Notes: generated from the sequence alone by a model not told the origin. 64,000 nucleotides of DNA from Lactuca virosa (GCA_928212115.1 CAKMRJ010005523.1:146932353-146996352); one strand, 5' to 3'; positions 1 through 12,510 are shown, numbered from the stretch's first letter. Made by a program: numbers and translations.

Positions 1-813
1 AGTAATAAAGATGAATTACTTGAATATTATCTGAATTATGTGCTTTTGTGTGCTTATTCCTGGTTTATAATATTATAATAAATAAAGGATAAAAATAAGC
101 ATAAAAAATAAAAGGTTAGATAAGCCCGATATCGATGAAGAAAGTTGTAGTGGTCGTGATAAGGATTCCGGAGATATAAAGATGCCGAAATCCGAGTTAT
201 AACGAAGAAGTTATGACCTGTCGAAGTTTCGTGACAAAACCGGCACGACACTGTGTAACGTAAAAAGTGAGTTTGCGATAAAGTGCTTTTTATCCTTTGC
301 GATCTAAACAAAAGTCGTATTATGCGTTAAACCGAGAGCGCTCATAAAAAGAACGTCCAAATTTGACTTCGTATGAGGAAGTTATGAATTTTCTAAAACT
401 TGGCATAACAATGTACAGCCCGGAGTTCGAATTTTAGATCGAGCGGTTTTTGGCCAACGCAACCTAAATGAGAATTGAAGACCTCATTATTAGCAGCACA
501 ACGGTAAAAAGACAGACGAAAATGGACGTCGGATGAAGAAGTTATAAATTTTTAACGGACTTTTCCTGTCCCTGCCTGTTAAAAATATAACTTTAAAAAT
601 AAAGTCAGAATTAGCCGACAGAGTCTAAATGAAAGTTGTAGAGTACGATCCCACCTACACGTGGATATAAAGAACCTCTAAAACGGAGCTCGTATGCGAA
701 AGTTATGATTTTTCTAAGTCGGGAAAGAGCTGTACGAAATCGGGTGACGTGGCGAAATCCTGGCCGTTGCTTCCTCCCCACGGCTAGCCACCAGATGGTG
801 ACAGGTGGCATGG

Positions 814-845
814 ACTCGGCGAGTAGGTTTTCCGACTCGACGAGT
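814..845. repeat. paired ACTCGNCGAGT motifs, 21-bp spacing
   Basis: Copies are ACTCGGCGAGT (814) and ACTCGACGAGT (835), lying just upstream of the TATA box. The start-to-start distance is 21 bp. Confidence 0.85.
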
Positions 846-862
846 TGAGCAGTTTCCCAGCC

Positions 863-870
863 TATAAATA
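863..870 (+). promoter_or_regulatory. TATA box of the first LTR
   Basis: TATAAATA is followed about 30 bp downstream by a CT-rich stretch (TTCTCTTTCTCTCTC) typical of plant transcript starts. It lies just after the motif pair at 814-845. Confidence 0.5.
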
Positions 871-1257
871 GAGGTGCAGGGGCAGCTCGTTTCTCACACC
901 AATTCCCTTCTCTTTCTCTCTCTAACATCTCTCTAACACCCCCAACCCCCCCCCCCCCCAAAGCCTAGGGTACTTCCGTAGCACTTGAAGAAAGCCCCGG
1001 AGTGCTCAAGGGCTCCAAGAAAAAGAGTTTTTCGGTTCGAAACTCTGCCCGCACAGAGCCCGGTTTTCAAGCAAACTTCCTGGTTTCGTCGAAGGAAAAT
1101 ATTTTAAGAAGCGAAGTGTTGTCCGAATCACTCCTTATCAGGTGAGTGTGTAGTCACTTTCATCTTACACATAGATATGAAGTATTTTATATAAATTACG
1201 TGCTATGTGTATATATAAATGTTGTCTATTTACCTGAGATGTTTGCTGGATGAAAGA

Positions 1258-1515
1258 TCTATACCTTTTTCTTTTCAGATCTGAACTTCTTCCTTCAGAT
1301 CTAAACATTTTCTTCCAGATCTGAACTTCCTCCTTCAGATCTAGATTTTTCCTTCAGATCTAAACTTTTTCTCTTTAGATCTAAGACTTTTTCCTCAGAT
1401 CTGTATGGTATATGTATTTTTGTCAGATCTGAACTTTTTCCTTCAGATCTGAACTTTTTCCTTCAGATCTAGACTTTCTCACTTCAGATCTGAACTTTTC
1501 AGATCTAAACCTGAT
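1258..1515 (+). repeat. tandem repeat built on CAGATCTGAAC
   Basis: About a dozen degenerate copies of a roughly 20-bp unit, CTTCAGATCTGAACTTTTT-like, are centred on the palindrome AGATCT. They lie in the presumed transcribed part of the LTR, and scattered copies continue to about 1580. Confidence 0.75.
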
Positions 1516-2383
1516 ATATGGATGATTTATACTTAAGATCTATGCTGTATGAAAGACTTAAAACCAGATCTGAACTGTATGTGCATTTTATATCTACAAA
1601 TATGTTGGGTAAAACATGGGTAGATGAAATAGTTGGTGTGTGATAAAATGATGAGAGGCCTCGTTGTTGACGTTGATCCAGTCATCTAGCGGAGTATGGA
1701 TGACGACCACAGACTTTTCTAGAAAGTCCAGTGGAACGTTAGCAGACTCGCAACCTGTAGGTGTTCGTGAATGATGTGTTCACCGGTGTACTCCATCCCC
1801 CCATGGTTGCCTTACGGACACTTATGGCTGAGGAATCCCCTTAGCAGTAGTGTCCATCCCGATGAAATTCCTTAGGATAGGTCCCTTATGATAGAGGCTT
1901 TAGGGACGTAAGGTGAGGATAACGGGAACGGGCAATCGGGTTTAATGATTGTTGAAAATAATAAACTTATTTATTGTGGGTTGAAAACCCTATATGTTCA
2001 CCAGGCTCCCCAGCCTGACCCACTCAGTTACTTGTATTACAGGTAGTGGCAAAAGCATAGTTGGATGATCTGACGAGAGATTGTGGATTTATAGGTCAGT
2101 AGAAAATAAATGGAAAGTTTTAAGGCCTATATTATTTTGAGGCCAATTTTGTTTTACAGCCTATTATGTTTGTTTATGCTTTTGAACTGTATTGACGATG
2201 ACATCCCGAATTTTTGTAATGTAATGAAAATACATTTCCTTAAGAAATGCTTTGATAAAATTTTTGTCATATTTTGTTTTGGGAACAAATTCCGCAACAC
2301 TTTTCTTTAAGAAGTTATTCTGATTTTATTAAAAAGCATAAACGAAATCGGTCTTTTCTGGCCGTAAAAATGGGGATGTCACA

Positions 2384-2765
2384 CCGACCTACCCTGTCAG
2401 GCAATTCTGGGGTGCCCGACCTACCCTGCCAGGAAATTATGGGGTGCCCGACCTACCCTGCCAGGCAATTCTGGGGTGCCCGACCTACCCTCCGGTTTAT
2501 CTCCACCGGCTACGAGGACTATTTCACCCCTACCACTACCATATAATAACATAGCATACACATACTGTCAGACATATTTGGGTGCCCAACCTACCCTGTC
2601 GGTCCTTACAACCGATATTGGGGTCTATCCACCCCTCCTACCACTATCACATAATATCATAGCATAACACACTTTCAGGCATATCTGGGTGCCCAACCTA
2701 CCATGTCGGTCCTTACAACCGATATTGGGGTCTATCCACCCCTCCTACTACTATCACATAATATC
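2384..2765 (-). repeat. GC-rich tandem repeats inside the reverse LTR
   Basis: Three or four copies of a roughly 33-bp unit containing GGTGCCCGACCTACCCTG occupy 2384-2495. Two copies of a roughly 95-bp unit, sharing GGTGCCCAACCTACC and ACAACCGATATTGGGG, occupy 2575-2765. Array position and composition match the GGGCGGGGCCC arrays of the Gypsy-2 LTRs. Confidence 0.75.
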
Positions 2766-4533
2766 ATAGCATAGTAACACATAACTCATAACAAATAGTG
2801 GAAAACCAGACAATTATCACAAAGACAATCATCTCAAACATAATCACCTACTGGTCGGCCGGCATTGGTGCCTTAGACCCACCTCTACTGGAAGGTAACT
2901 CACCTCGAATGATGAAGCTTGCTACTTGAACTCCCTAGCTGCTGCCCTGACGGTTTTCCCAAACTAACAATTACCAACACAATATCCAATTAGCAACTAA
3001 GTTCTAAACCATGAACCATAATCCAAATCTAGGGGTAAAATGACCATTTTACCCCTGGCCCAACAAGACCATAACTAAGTCCCAAAACTATATAATCCAT
3101 AAAAATCCATCAATGGCCCAATTTTCCAAATTGGGCCCAAACCCTTACATGGGCCTTTCCCTAAAGCCCATTTACTTCTCCGAACCAATGATTTTTCCGA
3201 TGGCCCAAAGGTCCAAGCCCAATGGGCCCAATCAAGGCCTAACTACATTGGGCCCACTAAGGCCAAATTCATCATCCAAGGCCCATTAAGGCAAACCCAG
3301 CAAGGCAAGCCCAACCAGAAGTCCATTACTCTAAAATCCTTAGTCCATTATAAGCCCAAACCAAAAGACAAGTCCAATACCAAGCTAGCCCACAATCAAA
3401 GAGTCCAAAACGTGCACAGGGGTTGATCACGTCGTGAGCTCTTCATGCTCGTGGTTTCAGTCTAGAAACTTCCCCGACTACGTGCTCACATCGTGAGGCT
3501 TCATTCCTCATGTCGTGAGTTTAGATCTGACCAAAAATGAGCATTAAGCTCTTAATCCATTAAGCCTTAACATGGGAGAGTCTAGAGGGTCTTCCTTGAC
3601 CCCAAGGACCATAAAAATCGAAACGTTTCAGTCACATATGTCCAATATATGACTTAAACACCAACTTGGTAAAAATGAAGGAAAAAGGGCCAAGACTCAA
3701 ACTTGGAGTCCAAAACCATGACCAAAGTCCAGATCTAGAACATATAAGACTTAACATGCCATCATAATCCATAAAGTTGCCAACTTTATGAACTCCATGC
3801 ATGGTAACCAACATTACAAGTCATAAAATGCATGGAAACTTAGATCTAGCAAGCAAGGAAAAGAAAGGCATGAACTTGAGGACTTACAAAGGTCCAAAAT
3901 CTCCTGAACTAGCTGATGATGAAACCCAGAAGCTAACCAATACACCACCAATGATCTTCTTCTACTTAATGAGCTTCAAAGCCTCCAAAATCTCTTGAAT
4001 AACACCAAAATGACCAAGAACTTCAATGGGGGCTGAGATTAGGGTTTCCAGAGGTCTTGGGAGTGAAAGAGGCTGAGGAGGAGCAACCCTAATCATCTCA
4101 TACCTGAAAATTAGGGTTTTAGTGCATCAGACGCTCCTCACGTCGTGAGCCTTAAATGAACTTGGTCAACAAGTCAATGATCACTCACCCGAACTACTAC
4201 AACTTCAAACGGCCATAACTTCTTCGTTTCAACTCCGTTTTTTACGTTCTTTATATCCATGGAAAGGTGGCGAGAAGCTCTACACATCTATCAACTCATC
4301 CTCACCTCAAAACCTTCCAAACGAAAATCCAAAATTTATAAAGAGCTCGAACTGCCACTTTACCGATATGCCCCTTGGCTCCAATGCACAACCCAAACTC
4401 CCGGATTACCTCCAATACATTATTTGTACCCAAATGGGTCTAGATATCTATTTTACAAAGTCCCTAAGTTATGATAACCTATCTTCAGGCCACAGCCCCG
4501 AATTAGGAAAGCGATTCGGAAGAGGGCGTTACA
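2384..4533 (-). mobile_element. partial gypsy-type LTR, reverse orientation
   Basis: Read on the minus strand, it starts at 4533 with TGTAACGCCC, the same kind of start as the other LTRs. It then has palindromic CTCACGTCGTGAG-type motifs (3426-3519 and 4137-4149) and GGCCCA-rich DNA, and ends in a tandem repeat (2384-2765). The U5-like tail expected beyond that repeat is missing, because the neighbouring LTR begins at once. The element therefore appears truncated at its 3' end. There is no coding capacity. Flanks GTTAG and GGGGA do not form a target duplication. Confidence 0.55.
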
Positions 4534-5285
4534 GTTAGATAGGGTTTATCTTGTTTCATTAATCATTATTTTAAAAGCCTTAAAGTTTGAATAATTAAAA
4601 CCTGATAAACCCAACCTTAATTTTCAAAAATTTAGAAGGGTTTGGGTTAGGATTAAATTTGAATTATTTTATTAATTGCTAAATTTAAATAATTGTTTAA
4701 TCCCTAAATGATTTAATTAAGTTATTTAATTGTTTAATTAAAAGTTAAAAATATATTATAATTGGTTTAATATTAATTAATTAAAGATTTAATTTAAATA
4801 ATTAATATTTAAACCTTGTATTTTGAAAAGCTTTAAAATACACTTTATATATACTATTAAAAGTTTAATATATTATATGTATAAGACAAGTCAGTCAAAT
4901 CGCTAGTACGCCTCATTCACGAAACCATGATATAGAGAGGGTATAAGGAAGTGGCTTATAAAATGACCGTTGAATGGGTGATCACTCTCACCCACCGCTC
5001 TCCTGTGTGGTAGAGGGTCGTTAGCCGAACGAATTTGATAGAACATAATCTCATTAAAAGTATAATGATATAAAAGTACTAGAACATTCTTTATAAAATC
5101 TCACTCTAGTTACTTTAGGAAAAATATGAAATGTATGGGCGACCTCTCTCACCCACCGCTCTCCTGTGTGGTAAAGGGTCGTTAGCCATTGCATAGTCCT
5201 TAGCTCCTTGCCATCTTGTAATGATCAGTTCATCTTGGCTTATCATTTGAACAACATAGAGACCACGTTGGCCTAACTCCACAAC

Positions 5286-5994
5286 TTGTTGCAGACATAT
5301 GAATCAGGGATGAAAAAGAATCAAGTCCCTTTTGCTACAAGTGCTCCCTTCCTTGCCATTGGGCAAAATAGAGGAAAGAATAGGAAGTCTAATCCTCATT
5401 CAAATGTGAAGGGAAAGGCCCACGCTAGATCGTCTAGCAGTGGGTCGAAGGCAAAGCCCAATTCAGATATTCCTACTATTAGTGACCCGAAAGAGGCCAC
5501 TTGCTACTATTGCAATGAAAAGGGCCATTAGAAATGAAGTTGCCATAAATACTTGCAAGACATCAAAGATGGCAAGTTCAAGCCATCGTCGACTGGTATA
5601 TACACTATTGATTCATCTAATAGTGTAGACAAAGCGTGTTTGTGGCATTGTCGTCTTGGACACATTAATAAGAAGTGCATCGCCCAACTCCAAAAGGACG
5701 GAGTGTTGGAGTCATTTGACTTAAGATCAGATGATGAATGTGAGTCTTGTCTTTTGGGTAAGATGACAAAATCACCTTTCACTGGGTCTTGTGAAGAGGT
5801 GGGTTTGTTGGATCTTATACACACAAATGTGTGTGGTCCCTTCAGATCTACTACAAGGGATGCAAATTGATACTACGTGACATTTACAGATAATTATATC
5901 AGATATGGGTACATCTACTTAATCAAGCATAAATCAGAAACCTTTGAAAAATTCAAGGAGTTTAGACACAAGGTTAAGAATCAATTGGGCAGGA
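5286..5994 (+). pseudogene. Copia-0 gag zinc-knuckle and integrase N-terminal fragment
   Basis: The first part (5286-5531) holds the end of Gag with a basic linker and the zinc knuckle CYYCNEKGH, broken by a stop where the next residue should be. After a stop and frame change the reading goes from GIYTI directly to the GAG-pre-integrase motif LWHCRLGH, with CESCLLGKM further on. Relative to Copia-B, the N-terminal two thirds of Gag and the whole protease core are deleted. Another stop lies near 5870. The reading is cut at 5994, after NQLGR, by the solo LTR, and resumes at 9394. Confidence 0.88.
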
Positions 5995-8900
5995 TGTAAC
6001 GACCCGAAAATCCTATATTAAACAACGTTAGATGTTCCGTTACTCGAAGAACTATTTATGCAAAATATTTTAGTTTTATGAGGTTAAAATGGAATAAATC
6101 AACTAAAAATAGTATTATTTAATATCTAGAAGAAATAAAATTTTTTTTAAAGGTGTGTAATTTAATGAAATTGATTTATGAAATTATTAGGGTAAAATAA
6201 TTCATTTTAGGGTTTATTATGAGTTGAGGGGCTAAGGTGTCATTTATAGAAATCTAATTTGTCAAGAATACTAGGGTAAGTGTAAAAGGGGTACAATATG
6301 GAGAATTAAGGGGCTATATGGCAAAATTTGGAGTAACCCCCAAGGAGAAGGATCGATCATTCTCCTCGTGTCCATCCATTCACGTGAATACATAAGAAGA
6401 AGAAGAAGAAAAAAAAAACGATCACTACTTCTTACTTCATTGTGTGCGTCGTCGGTTGAAGGCCAAGAAGGAAAGAAAAAAACGTGAGCGGCTTGGAGGG
6501 GAAGAAAAGTCGAGCCGAGCAAGGAGTAAGAAGAGAGAAGGATTTGCTTGATCGATCCTAGAGGGAAGAAGGGCTGCGATTCTTGGCTAATTGTGGTAAA
6601 AAAAATTCTCTTCTAATCTCTTTCCTTGTGTTCATATATCAAACTCTTCGTCAATTGAAGATTGTTGTTGTTAATCCGCTTCCTAATTGATGATTACAAT
6701 CTCATCTTCTTCTTCCTAGCAACCTTTGAAAGTTCATATGGTTTAATTCCATTGGTATAGGGTGTTTTTGATGGCTTAATTGCTGTCAAAATTTCTTATG
6801 AACACCTTGAATGATTTCCTTGTTCAAGTTCATGTTTTTGTTATCTTCATTCTTTTAGATTCGTGTGATTAATTTCCTTCATCTAAGACCTTGTTTTGAA
6901 CCATCCAAAAGGTCCTCAAAACATCCCCTAAAAGGTCTTAATGTGAGGCTTAATGGTGGAGAAAACTCAAGCCCTAGTGGTGTTTTCTCTTTTAGCAAAG
7001 TACCTTATTTTTCTCATATAAGCATTGTACTTTGAATCATGGCTTGAGGTTGAAATTGTTATTTTAACTTTTTGACATGTTGCTACTGTTAAGATCTTGA
7101 TTTAGAACTTTATAGTTGATATTGGTTGTGGCTTAATAGGTTAAGTGGTCAAAAAGTCCTTGAAATTCAAAGCTGGAAAATTCAGCAAAATTACCAATCT
7201 GTCCCTGTTTTCAAAAAAATCTAGAAAAATCATTAGAAGTCGGATCAATGATCCGTAAATTCTCAAAGTTTGAAATTGGAGTCTAGTTTGTCCATGAATT
7301 TTTCCAAGACCTGTTATTGCATCCAACTTAGGTGAAAATCGTCTTTTTCACTGACTGGTCGGAAATTAGCTGTACGGATAGACTGTTTTGTAAAAATCAT
7401 ATAAAATTGTAGAAAAATCGTTTGGACTTTTAAAAGTACTTTCTGAAAAGATAAAAGTATAAACTACTGGAATATACAAAAATATTGTATAATTTTCAGT
7501 CCTTGGTGGTGTTAAAATGGCTTTGAACAGGTGGCTGTTATGGGTCAAAATCTGGAACTTTTTTCTAAACGTTTGTCTACATGTTTAGGCATTCTACTCT
7601 CAACATTTTTGTGTCATCTGTTTGATATTCTCATAAAGTACACAATTTATGTCTTAGTACTATCATTCAATCATCTTGTGTGTAAAATTGAGCAACTATA
7701 ATCATTTACCTAAAGTCTTGAATCATATAGTGATTTTTGGTGAATGTTAGAATTCTGCACAACAACTTTTCCCCATATTGCGAGAGCTATAGCTGCTAAT
7801 ATGGGAAGAATTGGTAGATGCTCCTATCTCATGAAGTTCTAGGAAATCGAGTCTAGTTTTTAGAAAGTCCGGATTTAGTCCAATCGGATTTACAGATTCT
7901 GTTTTATGACCAAAACACTGAACAGTGGTCAAGCTGTGAAACTTAAAAAATATATGTAACCCATTAAGAAATTAAAGGTGTTAATGAAACTTGGACCTCA
8001 TTTTGATGATTGCTTGGTATGTGTGATTATTAGGTGAAAACTTGACAACTTCAAGAAGGGTCAAGGCTTGATATAAAAAGAAGAACTCGCTTTAAACATA
8101 AGGTGAGTCGACAATTTTTGTTGACTTTAGTGCATAACCGAAACCACATCTCATAGGTGGATTGTTGATGCAAATTAGGATTCATGCTAGATTTTTATAA
8201 ATGCTTGTGATAATTATGTTGAAAATATGTTGTTTGCATCTTATGTGTGGTTATTCTTTGGTATCAGTTGCTATGGTGATATTCATGTTATGTGAACGTT
8301 GTAAATTGCATGCGGGTATGATGTTTCATGAATTGATAGTTATATGCTAATGTATGGTGATATCTATTGAATTTCATTACATGGTAATTACTCGTTTAAG
8401 TTGTAAGAGTAACATGATCATTATGGTGTATGCATGCTTTTGCGGGGTATAACGGTGCCATGGGTAGAACCTTGCAAGTCTAATAGGTTGAAAGAGCTTA
8501 AGCCATAACAGTGATTAGTTACACGAACTTTTCTAGATGGTCGTGTGATACGTGGTTCGTGTGCACCTCGGTATACGGGAACTGGAGTGGTGTTGGCTTT
8601 ATGGTGCGGCCGGATCAAACATCACGTGAGAATCGGGAGGTGTATCGGTGGAATTGGCACCGTTTGTACCGATCCTGAACGACACCGTAAAGTACTTGTA
8701 CTTTGCAAGTCGGAGTAGCGAAAGTGGAAGTCTTGGGGTTGGTGTATTCGGGTGGAAGTCATGAGCCACTTAGAGCACTAAACTGGCTGAGCACACGAGT
8801 AGTGAACGGGGTTAAGTTGTTGGGTAGTCTCTCCCTAAGGAACCCCAAAATAGTTAATCGGTTGAATTAAATATTACATATAATAAACGGTGAATTAAAT

Positions 8901-9393
8901 TATATGTGATAATCGGTTGAGTTAAGTTGAAATTATGATTGAATTGAAATTATGATATTAAATTATGATATCATGTTATTTGTTTTTTTGACTATGCTAT
9001 TATCATGATTTGCATGAATGACCCTTACGGGAATGGTGTGTTTTCTTTTTGGTTGTGTACAACTTGTCGGCTCACAAGGCGGTTACTGACACTTGTTTCT
9101 TTGTTGAATGCCATTTGATTGGTACAGGTAGCTTAGGAGCATGGCTTGGTGAGGTTGGGTTCCTTTTGGGTAGTTAGTTTTAATAAAGATGCCACCTGAA
9201 CACGTTTGGTTTTTACTTTCCTTTGAACTCCTTTTTGCAATAATTAAATGGTTGAATGATTGTTTATGAAAATAGTAACGTGTGGTTTTGAAAATGATTT
9301 GAATTATAAAGAAATTAAGTCTTCCGCTAACGTATTATGTTAAATAAATGTTTTAAAAAGAAAAAACATTATGGTGAAAACCACGACGTTACA
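5995..9393 (+). mobile_element. solo LTR (3.4 kb) with 5-bp target duplication CAGGA
   Basis: The sequence begins TGTAACGACCC and ends GACGTTACA, so it has TG...CA termini. It is flanked by CAGGA at 5990-5994 and by CAGGA at 9394-9398. Removing it and one CAGGA restores continuity of the Copia-0 integrase. It has no gag or pol reading. Its features are those of one long LTR: a polypurine stretch near 6395-6420, a leader-like region, and the GGTAGCTTAGGAGC segment near 9127 that resembles the U5 region of other LTRs. It is best read as the product of LTR-LTR recombination of a gypsy-type element. Confidence 0.9.
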
Positions 9394-10649
9394 CAGGAAG
9401 TTAAAGATGTTTCGATATGATAGAGGTAGAGAGTATCTTAGTATCGAGTTCCAAGACTATCTCATGGAATGTGGAATAGGTTCACAATTGACTCCTCCTA
9501 AGACACCACAACTTAATGGTGTGGCTGAGAGGAGAAATTGAACCTTGTTAGACATGGTTCGTTCCATGATGAGCCGAGCTTTCCTTCCTATTTATTTCTG
9601 GGGGTATGCGTTAGATATAGTTTCCCATATTCTTAATCTTGTCCCTAATAAGAAGGTTTCCAAAACACCTCACGAGATATGGACAGGGAAAGTTCCCTCA
9701 TTAGCACATATCAAGGTTCGGGGTTATGAAGCTTTTGTTAGACGAGAGACTCATGATAAGCTAGAACCTAGAAGTGAGAGATGTATTTTCATTGGTTATC
9801 CATAAAAGTCGTTTGGATACTTATTCTACAAACCTAGTGAGAATGTGGTCTTTGTAGCTCGAAGGGGAGTCTTTCACGAGAGAGAGAGCTCATATTCAAA
9901 GAGGACAGTGGGAGTGCAATTTATCTGGAAGAAATTCCAGAATCAGCCAATGAAGGAACCTTAGAAGACACTAGCTCTCAACCAGAGGATGAGACTCCTA
10001 TTGAGACCATTGATAATTCATTACCTCTTCGTTGATCCAGTAGAGTTAGCATGCCACATGAGTTCTATGGTCTCCATATAATGTCGGATGGTGACACATT
10101 TATTAGTGATGGTACACTTGTAAATTTGGATGAACCAACTAACTACAAGGAAGCGATAGAGAGCCCTGAGGCTACCAAGTGGAAGGAGGCAATGGATAGA
10201 GAGATTCAGTCCATGAACAAAAACCAAATTTGGAATTTGGTTGATCACGTACCAGGTCAAAAGACAGTGGGGTACAAATGGATCTTCAAGAAGAAGACCA
10301 ACATGGATGGGAAAGTACACACGTTCAAGGAATGACTAGTTACGAAGGGCTTTACTCAAACCTTTGGGGTTGACTATGATGAGACTTTTTCACCAGTGGC
10401 TAAGATAAAGTCTATTAGGATAATGCTTGCCATATCTGCCTTTCATGATTATGAAATATGGCAGATGGATGTCAAAACTGCATTCCTTAATGGGATGTTG
10501 GCTGAGGATATTTACATGAGCCAGCCAGAGGGTTTTATACATGAAAAGTTTCCTAATAAAGTGTGTAAGCTTGATAAATCCATTTATGGATTAAAACAAG
10601 CGTCTCACAATTGGAATCTTTGTTTCCATGAGAAAGTCAAAGAGTTTGG
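9394..10649 (+). pseudogene. Copia-0 integrase core and reverse transcriptase fragment
   Basis: The reading continues the integrase after the solo LTR (DRGREYLSIEF, then QLTPPKTPQLNGVAERRN), then the integrase C-terminal region (HEIWTGKVPSLAHIKV, ERCIFIGYP). Reverse transcriptase follows (NQIWNLVDHVPGQKTVGYKW, then DVKTAFLNG and SIYGLKQASHNW). Several stops interrupt it, for example after AERRN, after FIGYP and after VHTFKE. It ends at VKEFG, and the catalytic YVDD block and RNase H are absent. Confidence 0.9.
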
Positions 10650-10709
10650 TGTAACATCCGAATCCCGAGGTACTTTACTTTTTGCAAATTTTATCTTTTT
10701 ATTGGATCG

Positions 10710-10741
10710 CCATAACATGGTGGGGAGGCACCACGACGTGG
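10710..10741. repeat. palindrome pair CCATAACATGG / CCACGACGTGG, 21-bp spacing
   Basis: CCACG-A-CGTGG (10731) is a perfect inverted repeat around one base. A decayed relative, CCATAACATGG, starts exactly 21 bp earlier. The geometry matches the ACTCGNCGAGT pairs but the arms differ. Confidence 0.55.
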
Positions 10742-10893
10742 AAAGTCAAGGTCAACCCGCGTTGTTCATTTAATCCTTCACGGTGCAGCTGGCAGATGGG
10801 AAACCCTATTTTCTGGGTTTTGCTTCCTATTTACAGGAATGAGAAGGCTAGGGTTTGCTTACCCTCAGCCTCCATCAAACCTATAAAAACCTA

Positions 10894-10894
10894 A

Positions 10895-10931
<37 letters not shown>

Positions 10932-10966
10932 ACTCACTCTTTCTCTCTCTCTCTCTCTCTCATTTT
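10894..10966 (+). repeat. (CT)n microsatellite
   Basis: A CT-dinucleotide run, interrupted by CACTCACTCACT, lies directly after the TATA box of the LTR fragment. Confidence 0.9.
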
Positions 10967-11514
10967 GTGCCTTTGTTGGTGTTCTTGAAGCTTTAGAATG
11001 AAGAAAGAAGAAGTGAGCTTATATTCAAAAAGCTAGTCCTCATCCTTTGTGTTACAAATCTTCTGGACCCTTGTAAGTGTCCAAGACTCATTTTTTTTAT
11101 CAAAGTAGATTGTTATATCTTATGTTTTGTCCCTTAATCTTCATGTCTTGTGAGTTGGAATGATGGGATCTCATAAAGCTTGCAAATTAATGAATCTATG
11201 GTACTTTGGGTATGATTATTGATTTGGATCTGGTTTCTTGATGGGTTTTGAGCCCTGTATGATTTTTCCATAGAAAACCCCTCTTTTTGGCTCATTATGG
11301 CTTCAACGCGTGCATTGGACAAGCATGTCTAAAAATGAAGGTTTGTATCGATCGGATACACTTCACTTATAAAGAACAAAAGTAAACTAATCTAAGAAAA
11401 ACAAAGAACAGAAAGTAAATAACACAAAGAGTTCTCCAAATTGTCTTTCACCAAGAAAGTATTTGTCTTCACTAAGAATACAGTTTTATCTATTACAAGT
11501 TTCTAATTAACTAT

Positions 11515-12449
11515 CTAATCACTAAAACTAATATCGTCCTTCAGACTAATGCTCCTCGCATTCTGTAAGTGCTTAACCGTGCTCATACCCTTTGTAAGGG
11601 GATCTGCTGGGTTCTCCTCTGACGGTACCCTCTTTACTACGAGGAGTCCTTCTTCTACTCGATGTCTGATGAAGTGATATTTTCTGTTGATATGTCTGGA
11701 TCTACCATGATCCCTCAGTTCCTTAGTTAAGGTAACCGCTCCTTCGTTATCACAGAAAATATCCATAGGCTCCTTTACGGCTGGTACAACTATGAGGTCT
11801 CCAATGAAGTTCTTCAACCATATTGCCTCCTTCGACGCTTCGTTCGCTGCTATGTACTCTGATTCGCACGTTGAATCAGCCACAGTCTCCTGTTTGGAAC
11901 TTTTCCAAGTGATTGCCCCTCCATTCAAGGTAAATACCCAGCCCGACTGAGAGCGGAAGTTATCTCTGTCGATTTGAAAGTTGGCATCATTGTACCCTGT
12001 CACTCTTAAGTCATCACTCCCACCAAGGGTAAGGACCCAGTCCTTAGTCCTTCGCAGGTACTTAAGAATGTTCTTCACTGCGATCCAATGTGTTGTACCC
12101 GGGTTCCCTTGATATCAGCTAACCATGCTCAGCGTAAAAGCCACATCAGGGCTAGTACATGTCATAGCATACATGATCGAGCCAACTATGGAAGCATATG
12201 GCACTCGACTCATTTCCGCTATCTCGGCATCTATACTCGGGCTCTGAGTCTTACTCAACTTGGTATTGCTTTGGATCGGCAGTTCCCCTTTCTTGGAATT
12301 CTCCATGCTAAAACGTTTCAGCACATTGTCCAAGTAAGTACTTTGACTAAGTCTTATTAGTCTTCTACTTCTGTTTCTCAATATCCTTATCCGTAGAATA
12401 TAAGCAGCTTCTCCTAGATCCTTCACAGCGAAACACTTCCCAAGCCAGG
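11515..12449 (-). pseudogene. Copia-A C-terminal reverse transcriptase and RNase H
   Basis: Reading from 12449 leftwards, it starts at WLGKCFAVKDLGEAAYIL, passes the conserved PYASIVGSIMYAM block, and then the copia RNase H domain (YNDANF, SGWVFTLNGGAITW, ADSTCESEYIA, then IFCDNEGA, HIRHRVEEG and DPLTKGM). It ends DDISFSD with a stop at 11515, exactly as in Copia-B. One in-frame stop (after LSMVS, near 12115) breaks it. Its N-terminal side is cut by the 5' LTR of Gypsy-1 at 12450. Confidence 0.92.
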
Positions 12450-12510
12450 TGTAACATCCGGATTTCCAGGTATATCGTTTGTTATTATTTATTTATTTAG
12501 CTTTTGAGCT

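Larger units (their letters stand above)
1..2383 (+). mobile_element. LTR of a Ty3/gypsy-like element, 5' end outside the window
   Basis: This is a non-coding block with the layout seen in the better-defined gypsy LTRs of the window. It has a paired ACTCGNCGAGT motif, a TATA box (863-870), a CT-rich presumed transcript start (about 895-950), a tandem repeat (1258-1515), then a segment resembling the U5 end of the other LTRs. It ends in TGTCACA at 2377-2383, a plausible LTR terminus. The ORFs inside are short and look like chance. The start is cut by the window edge, so its length and target duplication are unknown. No internal coding region follows, so it is a remnant or half of a solo LTR. 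Confidence 0.6.
4534..10649 (+). mobile_element. Copia-0: degenerate Ty1/copia element, truncated at both ends
   Basis: The leader (4534-5285) matches the leaders of Copia-A and Copia-B, including the paired CACTCTCACCCACCG blocks and the GGTCGTTAGCCGAACG motif. Decayed gag, integrase and reverse transcriptase sequence follows. The 5' LTR and primer-binding site are missing on the left. On the right the element stops inside reverse transcriptase, at VKEFG, where an LTR fragment begins. The integrase region is split by a solo LTR (5995-9393). Internal deletions, stops and frameshifts mark it as the oldest copia copy here. Confidence 0.85.
10650..11338 (+). mobile_element. 5' fragment of another gypsy-type LTR
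   Basis: It begins TGTAACATCC exactly where the Copia-0 reading stops. It contains a TATA box (TATAAAAA, about 10882), a long CT microsatellite (10894-10966) and a leader-like segment. The right border is uncertain: sequence after about 11338 differs and leads into the 3' flank of Copia-A. No target duplication is visible, so it is truncated. Confidence 0.55.

Noticed and set aside
54..961. Minus-strand ORFs of 85 and 116 codons near the window start
   Set aside because: They lie antisense to a non-coding LTR with a TATA box; no domain, and composition follows the local repeats.
4534..12449. Copia-0 and the RNase H end at 11515-12449 as two halves of one element
   Set aside because: They are in opposite orientations, and the RNase H piece connects by comparison to the minus-strand Copia-A reading at 16625-16714.
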